NCBI GenBank assembly: GCA_964448055.1
Contig: CAYUVB010000005.1
Location: 1-54,240, forward strand
Reading direction: 5' to 3'
Length of the DNA stretch: 54,240 nucleotides
Source of the DNA: WANQ01 sp964448055
Lineage (GTDB): Archaea > Thermoproteota > Thermoprotei_A > Sulfolobales > WANQ01
Shown here: piece by piece, positions 16,420 through 25,510 of the stretch
Layout: the number at the start of each line of letters is the position of its first letter
Numbering within the stretch: the stretch's first letter is position 1
Notes under the pieces: generated by a model
What the model saw: only the letters and a program-made list of their open reading frames with translations
Database searches by the model: none
What the model was told of the DNA's origin: nothing
Made by a program: the position numbers and the translations under genes

Positions 16420-17574
16420 ATGTTTGAAAAATCGTTTAAGTATCTTATCCCTACGAAGATATACTTTGGCAATGGAATGCTTGGCGAAGTAGGTAAGCTT
16501 GCAAGGAGACATATTGGTGGTAATAAGGTATTAGTTGTTACGACTGCTGGAGGATCTATGAGAAGATATGGTTATCTAGCTAAGCTTCTAGAAAGCTTGA
16601 GGACTGAAGGCTATTATGCCATAGTATTTGATAAAGTTAGAACTAATCCAACAATAGATGTTGTTGAAGAAGGAGTTAGGTTGTTTCAACAAGAGTACTG
16701 TGACTTAATTATAGGTCTTGGTGGTGGAAGTGCTATAGATGTAGCTAAGGCTATAGCATTAGCTCATGCATCAAGTGCTAGTGTAAAAGACCTACTACAC
16801 GGCAAGGTTAAGGCTAAGGCCTCAGTACCGTTAATAGCTATACCGACAACCCATGGAACAGGTACCGAGGTAGATAAATACGCTGTTATAACGGATCCAG
16901 AGACAAAGATGAAGACAGCGATAGTCTCACCAAACGCTTATCCGCGAATAGCAGTACTTGACCCAGAAATAACTAAAACACTTCCACCAAGGCTCTCAGC
17001 AGCTACAACGATAGACGCATTCGTCCATGCACTAGAGTCTATGGTATCATATTCATCTAATATCATGACAGTCCTCTACGCCAAGGAAGCTATAAAGACT
17101 ATAGTAGAGTATGCCCCAAAACTCGTAGAAGATCCCAACAATGTTGATACTAGAGCAATGCTGCTATGGGCTAGTATGCTTGCAGGAATAGCAATAGACT
17201 TATCAAGAACAGGAATACTCCATGCACTAGAACACTCTATTAGCGCATACTATCCAGACGTACATCATGGATTAGGACTAGCTGTGTTATTAAAGGGATG
17301 GGTTAAACATATACTCCCACTCCTAGATGATGAGCAAAAGATGTTACTTGCACAAACACTTAACGTAAATATTAATGAAATAGGAGACAAGATACTATGG
17401 CTCCTTAGAACATTAGGATTTGAGCTAGGATTAAAGGATTTAGGAGTAGATAGGGATCTATTTGAAAGAATGGTAGATGATGCTTATAGATACCTTAAAG
17501 TACTAATAGATAATACTCCAGGTAAGCCCAGGAAAGACATAGCATTAAAGGTACTAGAGGATTCTTATGAGTAA
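16420..17574 (+). CDS. Iron-containing alcohol dehydrogenase
   Basis: 384 residues. It has the NAD(P)-binding GLGGGSAIDVAKAIA (about 103-117) and the metal ligands in TTIDAFVHALESM and GILHALEHSISAYYPDVHHGLGLAVL-like region (split: His in GILHALEHS and in DVHHGLG). The length fits family III alcohol dehydrogenases, which reduce aldehydes or oxidise alcohols with an Fe2+ site. The substrate is unknown; in hyperthermophiles they often dispose of reductant. Single-gene unit; AAGGAGGAGTATAAGG lies just before ATG 16420. Confidence 0.85.
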   Translation: MFEKSFKYLIPTKIYFGNGMLGEVGKLARRHIGGNKVLVVTTAGGSMRRYGYLAKLLESLRTEGYYAIVFDKVRTNPTIDVVEEGVRLFQQEYCDLIIGLGGGSAIDVAKAIALAHASSASVKDLLHGKVKAKASVPLIAIPTTHGTGTEVDKYAVITDPETKMKTAIVSPNAYPRIAVLDPEITKTLPPRLSAATTIDAFVHALESMVSYSSNIMTVLYAKEAIKTIVEYAPKLVEDPNNVDTRAMLLWASMLAGIAIDLSRTGILHALEHSISAYYPDVHHGLGLAVLLKGWVKHILPLLDDEQKMLLAQTLNVNINEIGDKILWLLRTLGFELGLKDLGVDRDLFERMVDDAYRYLKVLIDNTPGKPRKDIALKVLEDSYE

Positions 17575-17675
17575 CCTTGTGGCTCTCAACCGCAACATCT
17601 TTTTAACCTATTAACTTCTTGTCTAAGCAGTAACCCAACTCTTTCACTCATGGGAAATGGTGGTGGAATACCCCC

Positions 17676-19523
17676 TTGAGGATGCTTTTGATACATGCAG
17701 AGAAGTTCTGGTTTAAAGCTCGTGAAAAAGCTATACGTAATGCTGAACCATTAGATAAGGCAACTGGTGAAGCATCATTAACAAATACTCTGGTAGCATT
17801 TGTTACAGTTGAAGCTAGAGACGAGGAGAATATTGCTGATGCTGCAGGTAAGGCTGTAGAAGCAATAGAGGATGTTTACCAAAGAGTTAAAGCCGAGTCA
17901 ATAGTAGTCTACCCTTATGCACATCTATCATCGGAGTTAGCTTCTCCTCAAAAAGCCTTAGAAGCACTTAAAAACATAGAAGAGAGGTTAAAAGAGAAAG
18001 GATACAATGTTATAAGAGCACCATTCGGATGGTATAAAGCCTTCGAAATAAAATGCTATGGTCACCCATTATCAGAGTTGTCCAGGGAGGTAAAACCAGT
18101 TAAAGCTGAGAAGAAGGCTATAGAGAAGAAATATTATATACTAACACCAGAAGGAGAACTCTACAAGCCAGAAGAATACACGTTTAAAGAAGGAGAAGAG
18201 GAGTTCAAAGCACTCGTAGAGAAAGAGGCTTTGAAAAAAGAGCTACCTGGTGGTGAAAAGCCTAGAGTAGTAGATTATTGCCGTAAGTTCGGTTTTGAAT
18301 GGGAACCGTTATCAGATGTAGGCCATATGAGGTATGGACCACATGCAACATTAATGGTAGAATTGGTAGCAGATTATGCTTGGAAAGTAGCACGTGAACT
18401 AGGCTTCCCTGTATTCAAGGTGTTAGGTACAAACACCTTTGATCTAGGCCATCCAGCTGTAAGCAAGCACGCAGAGCTCTTTGGTGAAAGACTATATGAG
18501 GTAAGAGTAGAAGGCGGAAGGTATATACTGAGATATGCCGCATGTTTCCAGCAGTTCTCAATTCTAAGCAACTGGCCGTTAAGCTATCGTAATCTGCCAT
18601 TAGGCATGCTCGAAGTAGCTGATAGCTATCGTTTAGAACAGAGAGGAGAAGTACTACTATGCTTCCGCTTGAGAAGATTCTACATGCCCGACCTACACAT
18701 ACTTACAAGGAACCTAGAGGAAGCAATGGAGGTAGCTAAAAAGGTTCAGGAGAAGATACTTGAAGAAGGGAGAAAAGCAGGTTTCAATTACTGGGCAATA
18801 TATAATGTAACAGAGGACTTCTTTAACGAACATAGAGACTACGTTATAGAACTCGTACGTAGAGAAGGCAAGCCTGTCCTCATAGTACTAGTTCCTGCAG
18901 GAATATACTACTGGGTCATAAACGTAGAATACACTATCCTAGACGAACTCATGCGCCCTAGAGAAATAGCTACATTCCAAATAGACATAGGTAATGCTAA
19001 ACGCTTCAATATAACCTATGTAGACGAGAAGAACGAGAAACAATACCCCGTAATAATACATACGGCGATCCTAGGATCAATAGAAAGGTACATCTACGGA
19101 ATACTAGCTAATGCAGCAAAAATGGAGAAGCAAGGTAAAACACCATACATACCAACATGGCTAAGCCCTATCCAGGTAAGAATAATACCATTAACTAAGA
19201 ATCAGCTAGAGTACGCGCTGAGCATAGCAAGAAAACTAGAAGACCATGGAATAAGAGTAGACGTGGACGATAGATGGGAGAGCCTAGGTAAAAGAATACG
19301 TGAAGCAGGAAGAGAATGGATACCATACATAGTAGTTGTAGGCGAAAGAGAAGAGAAAACAAATACAGTAAACGTGAGAATAAGAAGAACAAATGATCAA
19401 AAAGCAATGACAATAGATGAACTAATCAAGATGATAGAAGAGGAAACTAAAGAATACCCTAAGAGGATGCAAACACTACCATTACTTGTAAGTCAAAGAC
19501 CACCAATACCTTATCTCATGTAA
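17676..19523 (+). CDS. thrS: Threonyl-tRNA synthetase, archaeal type
   Basis: 615 residues. The N-terminus (1-145, MLLIHAEKFWFKAREKAI) is the archaeal D-aminoacyl-deacylase-like editing domain that removes Ser from tRNA-Thr. The class II core follows: MRYGPHATLMVELVADY with motif 1, motif 2 as SYRNLPLGMLEVADSYRLEQ, and a C-terminal anticodon domain (about 500-600). The bacterial-type Cys-Pro zinc loop is replaced by RYAACFQQF, as in other archaeal enzymes. It charges tRNA-Thr in the cytosol. The start is TTG 17676 or ATG 17682; both leave the editing domain whole. Single promoter unit. Confidence 0.92.
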   Translation: MRMLLIHAEKFWFKAREKAIRNAEPLDKATGEASLTNTLVAFVTVEARDEENIADAAGKAVEAIEDVYQRVKAESIVVYPYAHLSSELASPQKALEALKNIEERLKEKGYNVIRAPFGWYKAFEIKCYGHPLSELSREVKPVKAEKKAIEKKYYILTPEGELYKPEEYTFKEGEEEFKALVEKEALKKELPGGEKPRVVDYCRKFGFEWEPLSDVGHMRYGPHATLMVELVADYAWKVARELGFPVFKVLGTNTFDLGHPAVSKHAELFGERLYEVRVEGGRYILRYAACFQQFSILSNWPLSYRNLPLGMLEVADSYRLEQRGEVLLCFRLRRFYMPDLHILTRNLEEAMEVAKKVQEKILEEGRKAGFNYWAIYNVTEDFFNEHRDYVIELVRREGKPVLIVLVPAGIYYWVINVEYTILDELMRPREIATFQIDIGNAKRFNITYVDEKNEKQYPVIIHTAILGSIERYIYGILANAAKMEKQGKTPYIPTWLSPIQVRIIPLTKNQLEYALSIARKLEDHGIRVDVDDRWESLGKRIREAGREWIPYIVVVGEREEKTNTVNVRIRRTNDQKAMTIDELIKMIEEETKEYPKRMQTLPLLVSQRPPIPYLM

Positions 19524-19594
19524 CCTATAACAGTGTTGTTTATTACCTTAAACTACCTAGTTCTAGTAGAAATAATGCTTCGAAGGGTTATGCA

Positions 19595-19852
19595 ATGGTT
19601 AAGGTTAAGGTAAAGTATTTTTCACTACTAAGAGACTATACTGGTAAGGTTGAAGAAGAGATAGAATTAGGAGATAATCCTAAACTAAGAGATTTACTAG
19701 ACAAAGTCTCAGAGAAATACCCAGAACTAAAACTCCTAAGCGATGACGGTATACCAGCAATACCCCTTGTTAACGGCAAATACGTTAACTTAGACCACGA
19801 GTTAAAGGAAGGCGATGAAGTAGCTCTTATGCCACCAGCAAGCGGGGGTTAG
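19595..19852 (+). CDS. moaD: MoaD/ThiS-like ubiquitin-fold sulfur carrier
   Basis: 85 residues with a beta-grasp pattern (MVKVKVKYFSLLRDYTGK) and the required C-terminal Gly-Gly (PPASGG). As MoaD it carries a thiocarboxylate that MoaE uses to make molybdopterin; as a SAMP-like modifier it could also be joined to proteins. MoaE starts two bases after its stop, which favours the cofactor role. Hyperthermophiles of this group mostly use the cofactor with tungsten. Confidence 0.9.
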   Translation: MVKVKVKYFSLLRDYTGKVEEEIELGDNPKLRDLLDKVSEKYPELKLLSDDGIPAIPLVNGKYVNLDHELKEGDEVALMPPASGG

Positions 19853-19854
19853 CA

Positions 19855-20304
19855 TTGGCTAAGACAGGTATAATAAGTGATCCAATAGATGTTAATAGAG
19901 AATTAGAAGAAATAGCTAAGGAAACATCCTTGAAAGGAGGTGGAGCCATAGTATTATTCATGGGCTACGTTAAAGGACTAGTAAATGATAACTATGTGCA
20001 CGAGCTAGACTACGAAGCATATGAGCCTCATGCGTCAAGAATACTTAATGAAATAGCCTCGCAGGCAGAAAGAGAAGAAGGTATACTTGAAGTTAGAGTA
20101 TATCATCGCATAGGTAACTTGAAGCCAGGTGAACCAACAATATACGTTATAGTTGCAGCTAAAACAAGGCATGTAGCCTTCGAGGTTGCTAGGAAGGTTT
20201 TAGAAGAAGTTAAACACAAAGTTCCTATATTTAAGCTTGAAAAGAGAAGCGATGGAGAATACTGGGTTGTAGGTAACGGTAGAAGGGTTAAGAAAAAGCA
20301 ATAG
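19855..20304 (+). CDS. moaE: Molybdopterin synthase catalytic subunit MoaE
   Basis: 149 residues. GGGAIVLFMGYVKGLV (about 29-44), LDYEAYEPHASRIL and VYHRIGNLKPGEPTIYVIV are MoaE signatures, and the catalytic Lys is in LEEVKHKVPIFKLEKRSDGE. It converts precursor Z (cPMP) to molybdopterin with MoaD. TTG start at 19855, coupled to moaD. Confidence 0.92.
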   Translation: MAKTGIISDPIDVNRELEEIAKETSLKGGGAIVLFMGYVKGLVNDNYVHELDYEAYEPHASRILNEIASQAEREEGILEVRVYHRIGNLKPGEPTIYVIVAAKTRHVAFEVARKVLEEVKHKVPIFKLEKRSDGEYWVVGNGRRVKKKQ

Positions 20305-20422
20305 ACCTAATATGATTATAGAGACTTCACACTCCAATGGTATTATCCAGGTATTCCCGTGTCCCCGATTTTATACACCTTATACTTACCATAGCATTTC
20401 CAACTGGAGGTGTAAATAGGAT

Positions 20423-20674
20423 ATGGGATTAGAGAATCTGTATGTAGTCCTAGATTGGCTTGGTAGCCTAGGAGCAAGGCTAGGGCTAAGCGGTGCAGGT
20501 GTAATACTAGTTGCAGCAGGAATAACAATACTACTAATACTCGGAATAGGTTTACTAGTATGGTTTGGAGCAAGACTTGCAAAGAACATAGTATACCTTA
20601 CACCAAAGCAATTCCTAGGATTCCTAGCACTACTAGGACTAGTACTAGTATTCATAGGGTTAATAACACCGTAA
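20423..20674 (+). CDS. Small two-helix membrane protein
   Basis: 83 residues: helix 1 at about 25-47 (GVILVAAGITILLILGIGLL) and helix 2 at about 61-82. ATG 20423 is preceded by GGAGGTG about 15 bases upstream. I do not recognise the family. A short amphipathic N-terminus (GLENLYVVLDWLGSLGARLG) could lie on the membrane. Confidence 0.6.
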   Translation: MGLENLYVVLDWLGSLGARLGLSGAGVILVAAGITILLILGIGLLVWFGARLAKNIVYLTPKQFLGFLALLGLVLVFIGLITP

Positions 20675-20889
20675 CTTAAGATAACATATAGTGTTTTTAA
20701 GTCATAGAAGAATTCTTTTAGATATTCGGCTATGACACGATATTCTTATAACAGCTTACCTTGTTAATGATGTTAAAAGAAGCTGTGAGGTAAAGTAATT
20801 ATTTTATAAGGTTAACCAGTTCTATAGGGTACATAGTATTAAGCTTAGGTCCAGCTAGAATAACATACATTAATTTAAGGTGTTATGGT

Positions 20890-21651
20890 ATGAGCAAAGA
20901 CTCCTTAGAAGAGCTAGTTAACAAGCTAATAGAGTTGATAGAATCATCGAACTATATTATAGCGTTTACGGGTGCTGGTGTTTCAGCCGAAAGCGGTGTA
21001 CCAACGTTTCGAGGTAAAAACGGGTTATGGGAAAAATATGATCCAACAAAACTTGCAACCCCTGAAGCATTTATGGAGAACCCTAAGAGGGTTTGGGAAT
21101 GGTATAAGTGGAGAATGGAGATTATAGCGAAAGCTAAACCTAATCCAGCACACATAGTCCTGGCTAAAATGGAGGAGAAGGGTATAGTTAAAGCTATTAT
21201 AACTCAAAATGTCGATGGACTACATCAAAAAGCTGGAGCCAAAAACGTAGTAGAACTACATGGAAATATATGGAGAGTTAGGTGCGTAAACAAGGGGTGC
21301 AACTACATAACTAAGCTATCAAAACCACCAGAGCAAATACCACCTAAATGCCCTAAATGCGGAAATCTACTTAGACCTGATGTTGTATGGTTTGGAGAAC
21401 CATTACCCAGGAGAGCTTGGGAACAGTCCGTAAGCGAGGCTAGTCAAGCAGATCTAGTAATAGTTGTTGGTACAAGTGGTGTTGTTCAGCCAGCTGCAAT
21501 GATACCGCTTATAGTAAAGTATCAGGGAGGTAGAGTTGTTGACGTAAACATAGAAGAGACAGCCTACAAGGATATAGCAGACCTATTCATAAAGGCACGT
21601 GCAGGGGAGGTATTCAAGCTATTAGGGAGGAAACTAGGGCTAATAGACTAA
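20890..21651 (+). CDS. Sir2 family NAD-dependent protein deacetylase (sirtuin)
   Basis: 253 residues. All sirtuin motifs are present: GAGVSAESGVPTFRG (about 29-43), TQNVDGLHQKAG, the catalytic His in ELHGN, four zinc Cys in two pairs (CVNKGC and CPKCGN), and VVGTSGVVQPAA. It removes acetyl groups from lysine using NAD+; in crenarchaea the chromatin protein Alba is a known target. It has its own start ATG 20890 and sits 26 bases before the DUF711 gene. Confidence 0.92.
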   Translation: MSKDSLEELVNKLIELIESSNYIIAFTGAGVSAESGVPTFRGKNGLWEKYDPTKLATPEAFMENPKRVWEWYKWRMEIIAKAKPNPAHIVLAKMEEKGIVKAIITQNVDGLHQKAGAKNVVELHGNIWRVRCVNKGCNYITKLSKPPEQIPPKCPKCGNLLRPDVVWFGEPLPRRAWEQSVSEASQADLVIVVGTSGVVQPAAMIPLIVKYQGGRVVDVNIEETAYKDIADLFIKARAGEVFKLLGRKLGLID

Positions 21652-21677
21652 GAATACTCGAACTAATTCAACTGGAG

Positions 21678-22769
21678 GTGGGGATTATACCCATCATACG
21701 TGCACTAACACTACACATAAGAGTATCACCATTAACTCGAAGCAATCTTAGACAAATAATTGAGGAAAAAATAATAAAACTAAGAGAAGCATTGGACGAA
21801 TTAAAAGTTAAGCCATGGACAATACGTATCACGCTACAACCATTACACCACGATGAATATCAACATATGGATATGATAGCTAGGACATTAGGAGAACTAG
21901 GAGATAGTGAAAACATATACATAGCGGGAATACATATAGAGGCAGGTCTCAGGTTCACACCAGTATTAGTCCAAGCTATCTCAGATTACAGTAAACTCTA
22001 TGGTTCGATACTAGTAAAAGATCTTCAAGGTTTCAGTGAGTACGTAGAAACACTATACAAATTATATGACCGATGGGAAGCTTTTACAAGAATAGCATTA
22101 ACTATACCTAGGAGAGCTACAACACCATACTTCCCAACAGGCTCAACGGTTAAAGATGAAGGAGTTAGTATTGCTCTAAGATACGTTGACCTAGTAGAAA
22201 GAGTATTAAAGGAAGGTAAGGAAGAATTACTACAAGAATATTTCAAGAACATACAAGTTATTTGCAAGGAAGTAGCAAATCGTACTGGTGTTAAATGTTT
22301 AGGTATTGATGTTTCTCTATCACCCTGGATGGAGGAGAGTGTAGGAAAACTAATAGAATATGTTTCTGGTACAAGAATACCGGGTCCTGGAACAGCTTGG
22401 GCAATAAACTGGCTAAACAATCTAGTACTAAGAAATGCTATCAATGCAGGTATAGATATAACTGGATTCAATGAGATAATGTTATCAGTAGCAGAAGACA
22501 ACTTGCTAAAAGAAAAAGCATTGAAAGGAGAGCTAAAGATAAGGGATCTAGCAATACTATCAGCATACTGTGTAGCAGGAATAGACATGGCTGCAATAAG
22601 TATAACAGACACAAACAAGTACGATCTACTAAAAATACTCTATGACCTCTATGCAGCAGCAAACGTGAAAAAGAATATACTAGGAGTAAGACTAATACCA
22701 GCAACTACAAGCCCCGGAGGAAAGCTAGTAATAGACAAGTTCAACTACATACCAGTAACAAGACTATAA
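21678..22769 (+). CDS. DUF711 / UPF0210 family protein
   Basis: 363 residues. IRALTLHIRVSP at the N-terminus, IDVSLSPWMEESVGKL, the GPGTAWAINWLNNL loop, TGFNEIMLSVAEDNLL and AAISITDTNKYDLL match the DUF711 family, whose function is unproven. GTG 21678 is the only canonical start, yet it is part of GGAGGTG, the likely ribosome site, so initiation may be at a non-standard codon a few triplets later. Probably co-transcribed with the sirtuin. Confidence 0.75.
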   Translation: MGIIPIIRALTLHIRVSPLTRSNLRQIIEEKIIKLREALDELKVKPWTIRITLQPLHHDEYQHMDMIARTLGELGDSENIYIAGIHIEAGLRFTPVLVQAISDYSKLYGSILVKDLQGFSEYVETLYKLYDRWEAFTRIALTIPRRATTPYFPTGSTVKDEGVSIALRYVDLVERVLKEGKEELLQEYFKNIQVICKEVANRTGVKCLGIDVSLSPWMEESVGKLIEYVSGTRIPGPGTAWAINWLNNLVLRNAINAGIDITGFNEIMLSVAEDNLLKEKALKGELKIRDLAILSAYCVAGIDMAAISITDTNKYDLLKILYDLYAAANVKKNILGVRLIPATTSPGGKLVIDKFNYIPVTRL

Positions 22770-23030
22770 TTCAACGCTAAAATCTAGGCCCTAATAATTC
22801 ATGATTCCTTTCCTTTAATAATTTAATTCAATGCAATGCTAAGCAATCCATAGAAAAGTTTGAATTAAGAATTAGGAAGTACAAGTATATGAACAATAAC
22901 AATAAGTAAATAACATGAGAATCCATGAAAAGTATTTTGGAAGGAGAAAGGTCATTATACTCCACATCGCTATTTATTACAGCATGTTTGAGTATAATTC
23001 CATAGTAGTGGGTTAAAGGTATAGACCAGC

Positions 23031-23810
23031 ATGATTATTCGTAAAGCTTGTAGTAGAGATATCACGTGGATTGAGGAATATGCTAAGCGTAATCCAGAAA
23101 CCCAAGTACTTGTTCTCCACGATATAAGGCATGAGAGAGGTAGAAGTGACTTCTATGTAGCTATTAGCGATGATAATTTAGAAGGCTTTATGGTTGTATA
23201 TAAGGGTTTTGGGTATTTCTACTCAGTATTAATTGAAGCTGGAAATAAGAATGCAGTTCTAGAGCTTGTAAAGACATACAAGCATATCTATGGAGATTAC
23301 CCAGCTATTATACATGTATTGGATCATTTCGCTGATGTTGTAAAAGATTTGCTAAATATTTCATCAACATATAACTACCTGGTAATGGCTTTAAGGAAAG
23401 AAGCTCCTAGAAGAGTATTTAAGCCTCTCGAAGGCTACATAACTAAGCTTAAGGATAATGAGTTAAGAGAATTAGAATATAGTCATGAAGTAGGGTCTAG
23501 GCTAAAAAGACTCTTAGAACCATATGGAATTGTTGTGGACGGTAAGATAGTAGCTATTGGCGGCTACTGCGCTATGGAGCCTGAAGCATACATGATATGT
23601 GGGGTCTATGTTGAACCAGATTACCGTGGAAGAGGTTTTGGTAAAGCTATCTCATCTATTCTAGTAGAGGAGGCATTCAAACATACTGATATTGTTACCT
23701 TATGGGTTAGAGAGGATAACTATCCAGCAGTATATGCCTATATAGGAATAGGCTTTAAGACCATACGTAGAAATACTTGGATAAACATAGGCATTGATAA
23801 AAAGCCATAG
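23031..23810 (+). CDS. GNAT family N-acetyltransferase with extra N-terminal domain
   Basis: 259 residues. The acetyl-CoA signature CGVYVEPDYRGRGFGKAISS (about 190-209, R/QxxGxG/A loop) and PAVYAYIGIGFKTIRR place a GNAT domain in the C-terminal half. The N-terminal half resembles a second, degenerate GNAT fold, as in double-GNAT or FeeM-like proteins. The acceptor is unknown. Its stop lies six bases before the BtuF-like gene, giving an operon with 23817 and 24636. Confidence 0.8.
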   Translation: MIIRKACSRDITWIEEYAKRNPETQVLVLHDIRHERGRSDFYVAISDDNLEGFMVVYKGFGYFYSVLIEAGNKNAVLELVKTYKHIYGDYPAIIHVLDHFADVVKDLLNISSTYNYLVMALRKEAPRRVFKPLEGYITKLKDNELRELEYSHEVGSRLKRLLEPYGIVVDGKIVAIGGYCAMEPEAYMICGVYVEPDYRGRGFGKAISSILVEEAFKHTDIVTLWVREDNYPAVYAYIGIGFKTIRRNTWINIGIDKKP

Positions 23811-23816
23811 AATGGT

Positions 23817-24632
23817 GTGAGCATGGTTATTCAAGCATCATTATTATTAGAGGATAAAGCAATCCTACCAGATGATCCTAAGAGAATAATCTCTCTCACA
23901 CCATCGATAACCGATACACTCGTCATGTTGGGATTATTAAACCGTATAGTAGGTGTCTCAAGTTTCTGTAAAACTTATGTTCCAATGGTTAAGGATAAAC
24001 CCATAGTAGGTTCCTATATGAATGTAAACTGGGATAAGATAAACGAGTTAGACCCAGATCTAATTCTTCTAGGAATGGGAGTACAATCCAAGCTCATAAG
24101 AATGTTCCTAGAGAAAGGGTACAATGTTTACTCGTTACCTTTACCAACGAGTCTTCCAGGTATACTAGATAATATGTTAAGGATAAGCTACATAACAAAT
24201 ACCTATGAAAAAGGCCTAAATTTATACATGAGTATACTTGCTAGGATAGAGAAGCTAATAGAAAACACACCTGGAGAGACCAAAGCCTACGTCGAAATAT
24301 GGGTTGGTGAACCTAGAACCATAGGGCAGACATCATATATCGATGATGCATTGAGAATTATAGGTGTGAGAAATATTTATTCGAGTATAAGAGAGCCTTA
24401 TCCTAAACCAAACCTTAAATATGTCCTTGAATCTGATCCTGACTACATAATCATTAGTAGTGAATCGGCAAGATTAAATATTGAAAGAATAATAGAGGAG
24501 AGAGAATGGATTAATCTAAGAGCAGTAAGGGAGGGTAAGATTATAGTTTTAGGTATAGATAGGCCATTAGCTCATCCTTCGCCAAGAATAATAGATGTTC
24601 TAGAATACTTACATAAGAACATATGGGGTTAA
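23817..24632 (+). CDS. BtuF/FhuD-like substrate-binding protein without signal peptide
   Basis: 271 residues of the class III periplasmic-binding fold: KRIISLTPSITDTLVMLGLL (about 22-41), VGVSSFCKTYV, ELDPDLILLG, EIWVGEPRTIGQTSYIDDAL, and VLESDPDYIIISS. Relatives bind cobalamin or iron chelates outside the cell. Here there is no signal peptide or lipobox: the domain starts 20 residues in, after a polar segment. No ABC transporter genes are near. A cytosolic binding role is therefore likely. GTG 23817 or ATG 23823 may be the start. Confidence 0.75.
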   Translation: MSMVIQASLLLEDKAILPDDPKRIISLTPSITDTLVMLGLLNRIVGVSSFCKTYVPMVKDKPIVGSYMNVNWDKINELDPDLILLGMGVQSKLIRMFLEKGYNVYSLPLPTSLPGILDNMLRISYITNTYEKGLNLYMSILARIEKLIENTPGETKAYVEIWVGEPRTIGQTSYIDDALRIIGVRNIYSSIREPYPKPNLKYVLESDPDYIIISSESARLNIERIIEEREWINLRAVREGKIIVLGIDRPLAHPSPRIIDVLEYLHKNIWG

Positions 24633-24635
24633 GCA

Positions 24636-24911
24636 ATGGAAACTAAGGTTAAGTTAAAAGCATTGGAAGAATACATTAAGGAAGGACTAGGATCACTTGA
24701 AATAAGTAATGGTAATGTTGAGGCTAAAATAACTATACACCTAGATCCCTATGGAGATACGATAAGTTTTACCATCAAGGGTAAAATAGAAGGCAAGTAT
24801 GTCATAATATACAAATACATCATAGATAATGGGAAAGAGGTTTGGGAGAGACCACCAGATGAACTGGAAGCATGGATTATGTTCATAGAGGAGAGGTATG
24901 GGAGGGCGTAG
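24636..24911 (+). CDS. Small protein in the GNAT/BtuF-like operon
   Basis: 91 residues, acidic, mixed alpha/beta (VEAKITIHLDPYGDTISFTI, then a C-terminal helix ELEAWIMFIEERYG). Four bases after the BtuF-like gene, so third in the operon. I do not recognise the family. Confidence 0.6.
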   Translation: METKVKLKALEEYIKEGLGSLEISNGNVEAKITIHLDPYGDTISFTIKGKIEGKYVIIYKYIIDNGKEVWERPPDELEAWIMFIEERYGRA

Positions 24912-24968
24912 GAGCACCCTCCTATCAATGGAGGAAATCTAACAATAGAAAAACGCTATATTTATTAG

Positions 24969-25232
24969 CTAAAAACTTTCATAAACATAGTTATTCCTAA
25001 TGGATCTCTTTAATAACTCCTTTTTCAATTCCTCCTCTATTACACCCCCATTCAAGTACTTAATAAACCACGTTAATGCGGTCCTAATGAAGTCGCTCCT
25101 AGAAGAGAATGCATATTTTCGTGTCAACTCGTCTATTTTGTTTATCATGCTCTTCTTCATTTTCACCGACACTACAGCTACATCATCATCCAGGTCAAGC
25201 TCTATGATGTTGCCATGTCTCTTTATGCGCAC
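24969..25232 (-). CDS. Ribbon-helix-helix transcription regulator
   Basis: 87 residues. AVVSVKMKKSMINKIDELTR then FSSRSDFIRTALTWFIKYL is a CopG/NikR-like RHH domain, followed by a charged tail. There is no toxin gene downstream, so it is more likely a stand-alone regulator than an antitoxin. GTG 25232 lies seven bases from the inverted repeat at 25239-25258, a probable self-operator. Confidence 0.75.
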   Translation of the reverse strand: MRIKRHGNIIELDLDDDVAVVSVKMKKSMINKIDELTRKYAFSSRSDFIRTALTWFIKYLNGGVIEEELKKELLKRSIRNNYVYESF

Positions 25233-25238
25233 AGTACA

Positions 25239-25258
25239 TCAACTCCGATAAGAGTTGA
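25239..25258. promoter_or_regulatory. Inverted repeat next to the RHH regulator gene
   Basis: TCAACTC-CGATAA-GAGTTGA, perfect seven-base arms, ends seven bases before the GTG of the RHH gene. Its size suits an RHH dimer pair. It fits autorepression. Confidence 0.55.
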
Positions 25259-25510
25259 GAACCTACCAAGTAATATTGAAGTTCATAGTATTAATTGTTT
25301 TCCTCGGTAATACCAGCATAGTCCCAAGGTGATAAATTCCATGAAGTATATCTATCCATTCATGTAGTTACGTATGAGATTCCCTTTTATACCCTATAAA
25401 TATAAGTTTTTACATCAAAGCTCTCTGTGCTAATTTACAGTTAATTAAATATTAATTCATATATTCCGCTGCTTCTAGGTTCATAAAGTGTAAGGAATGT
25501 ACTTTTTATA

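Noticed and set aside
20305..20422. Possible tRNA or guide RNA between moaE and the small membrane gene
   Set aside because: No T-arm, no C/D boxes. I found no tRNA or rRNA gene anywhere in the window.
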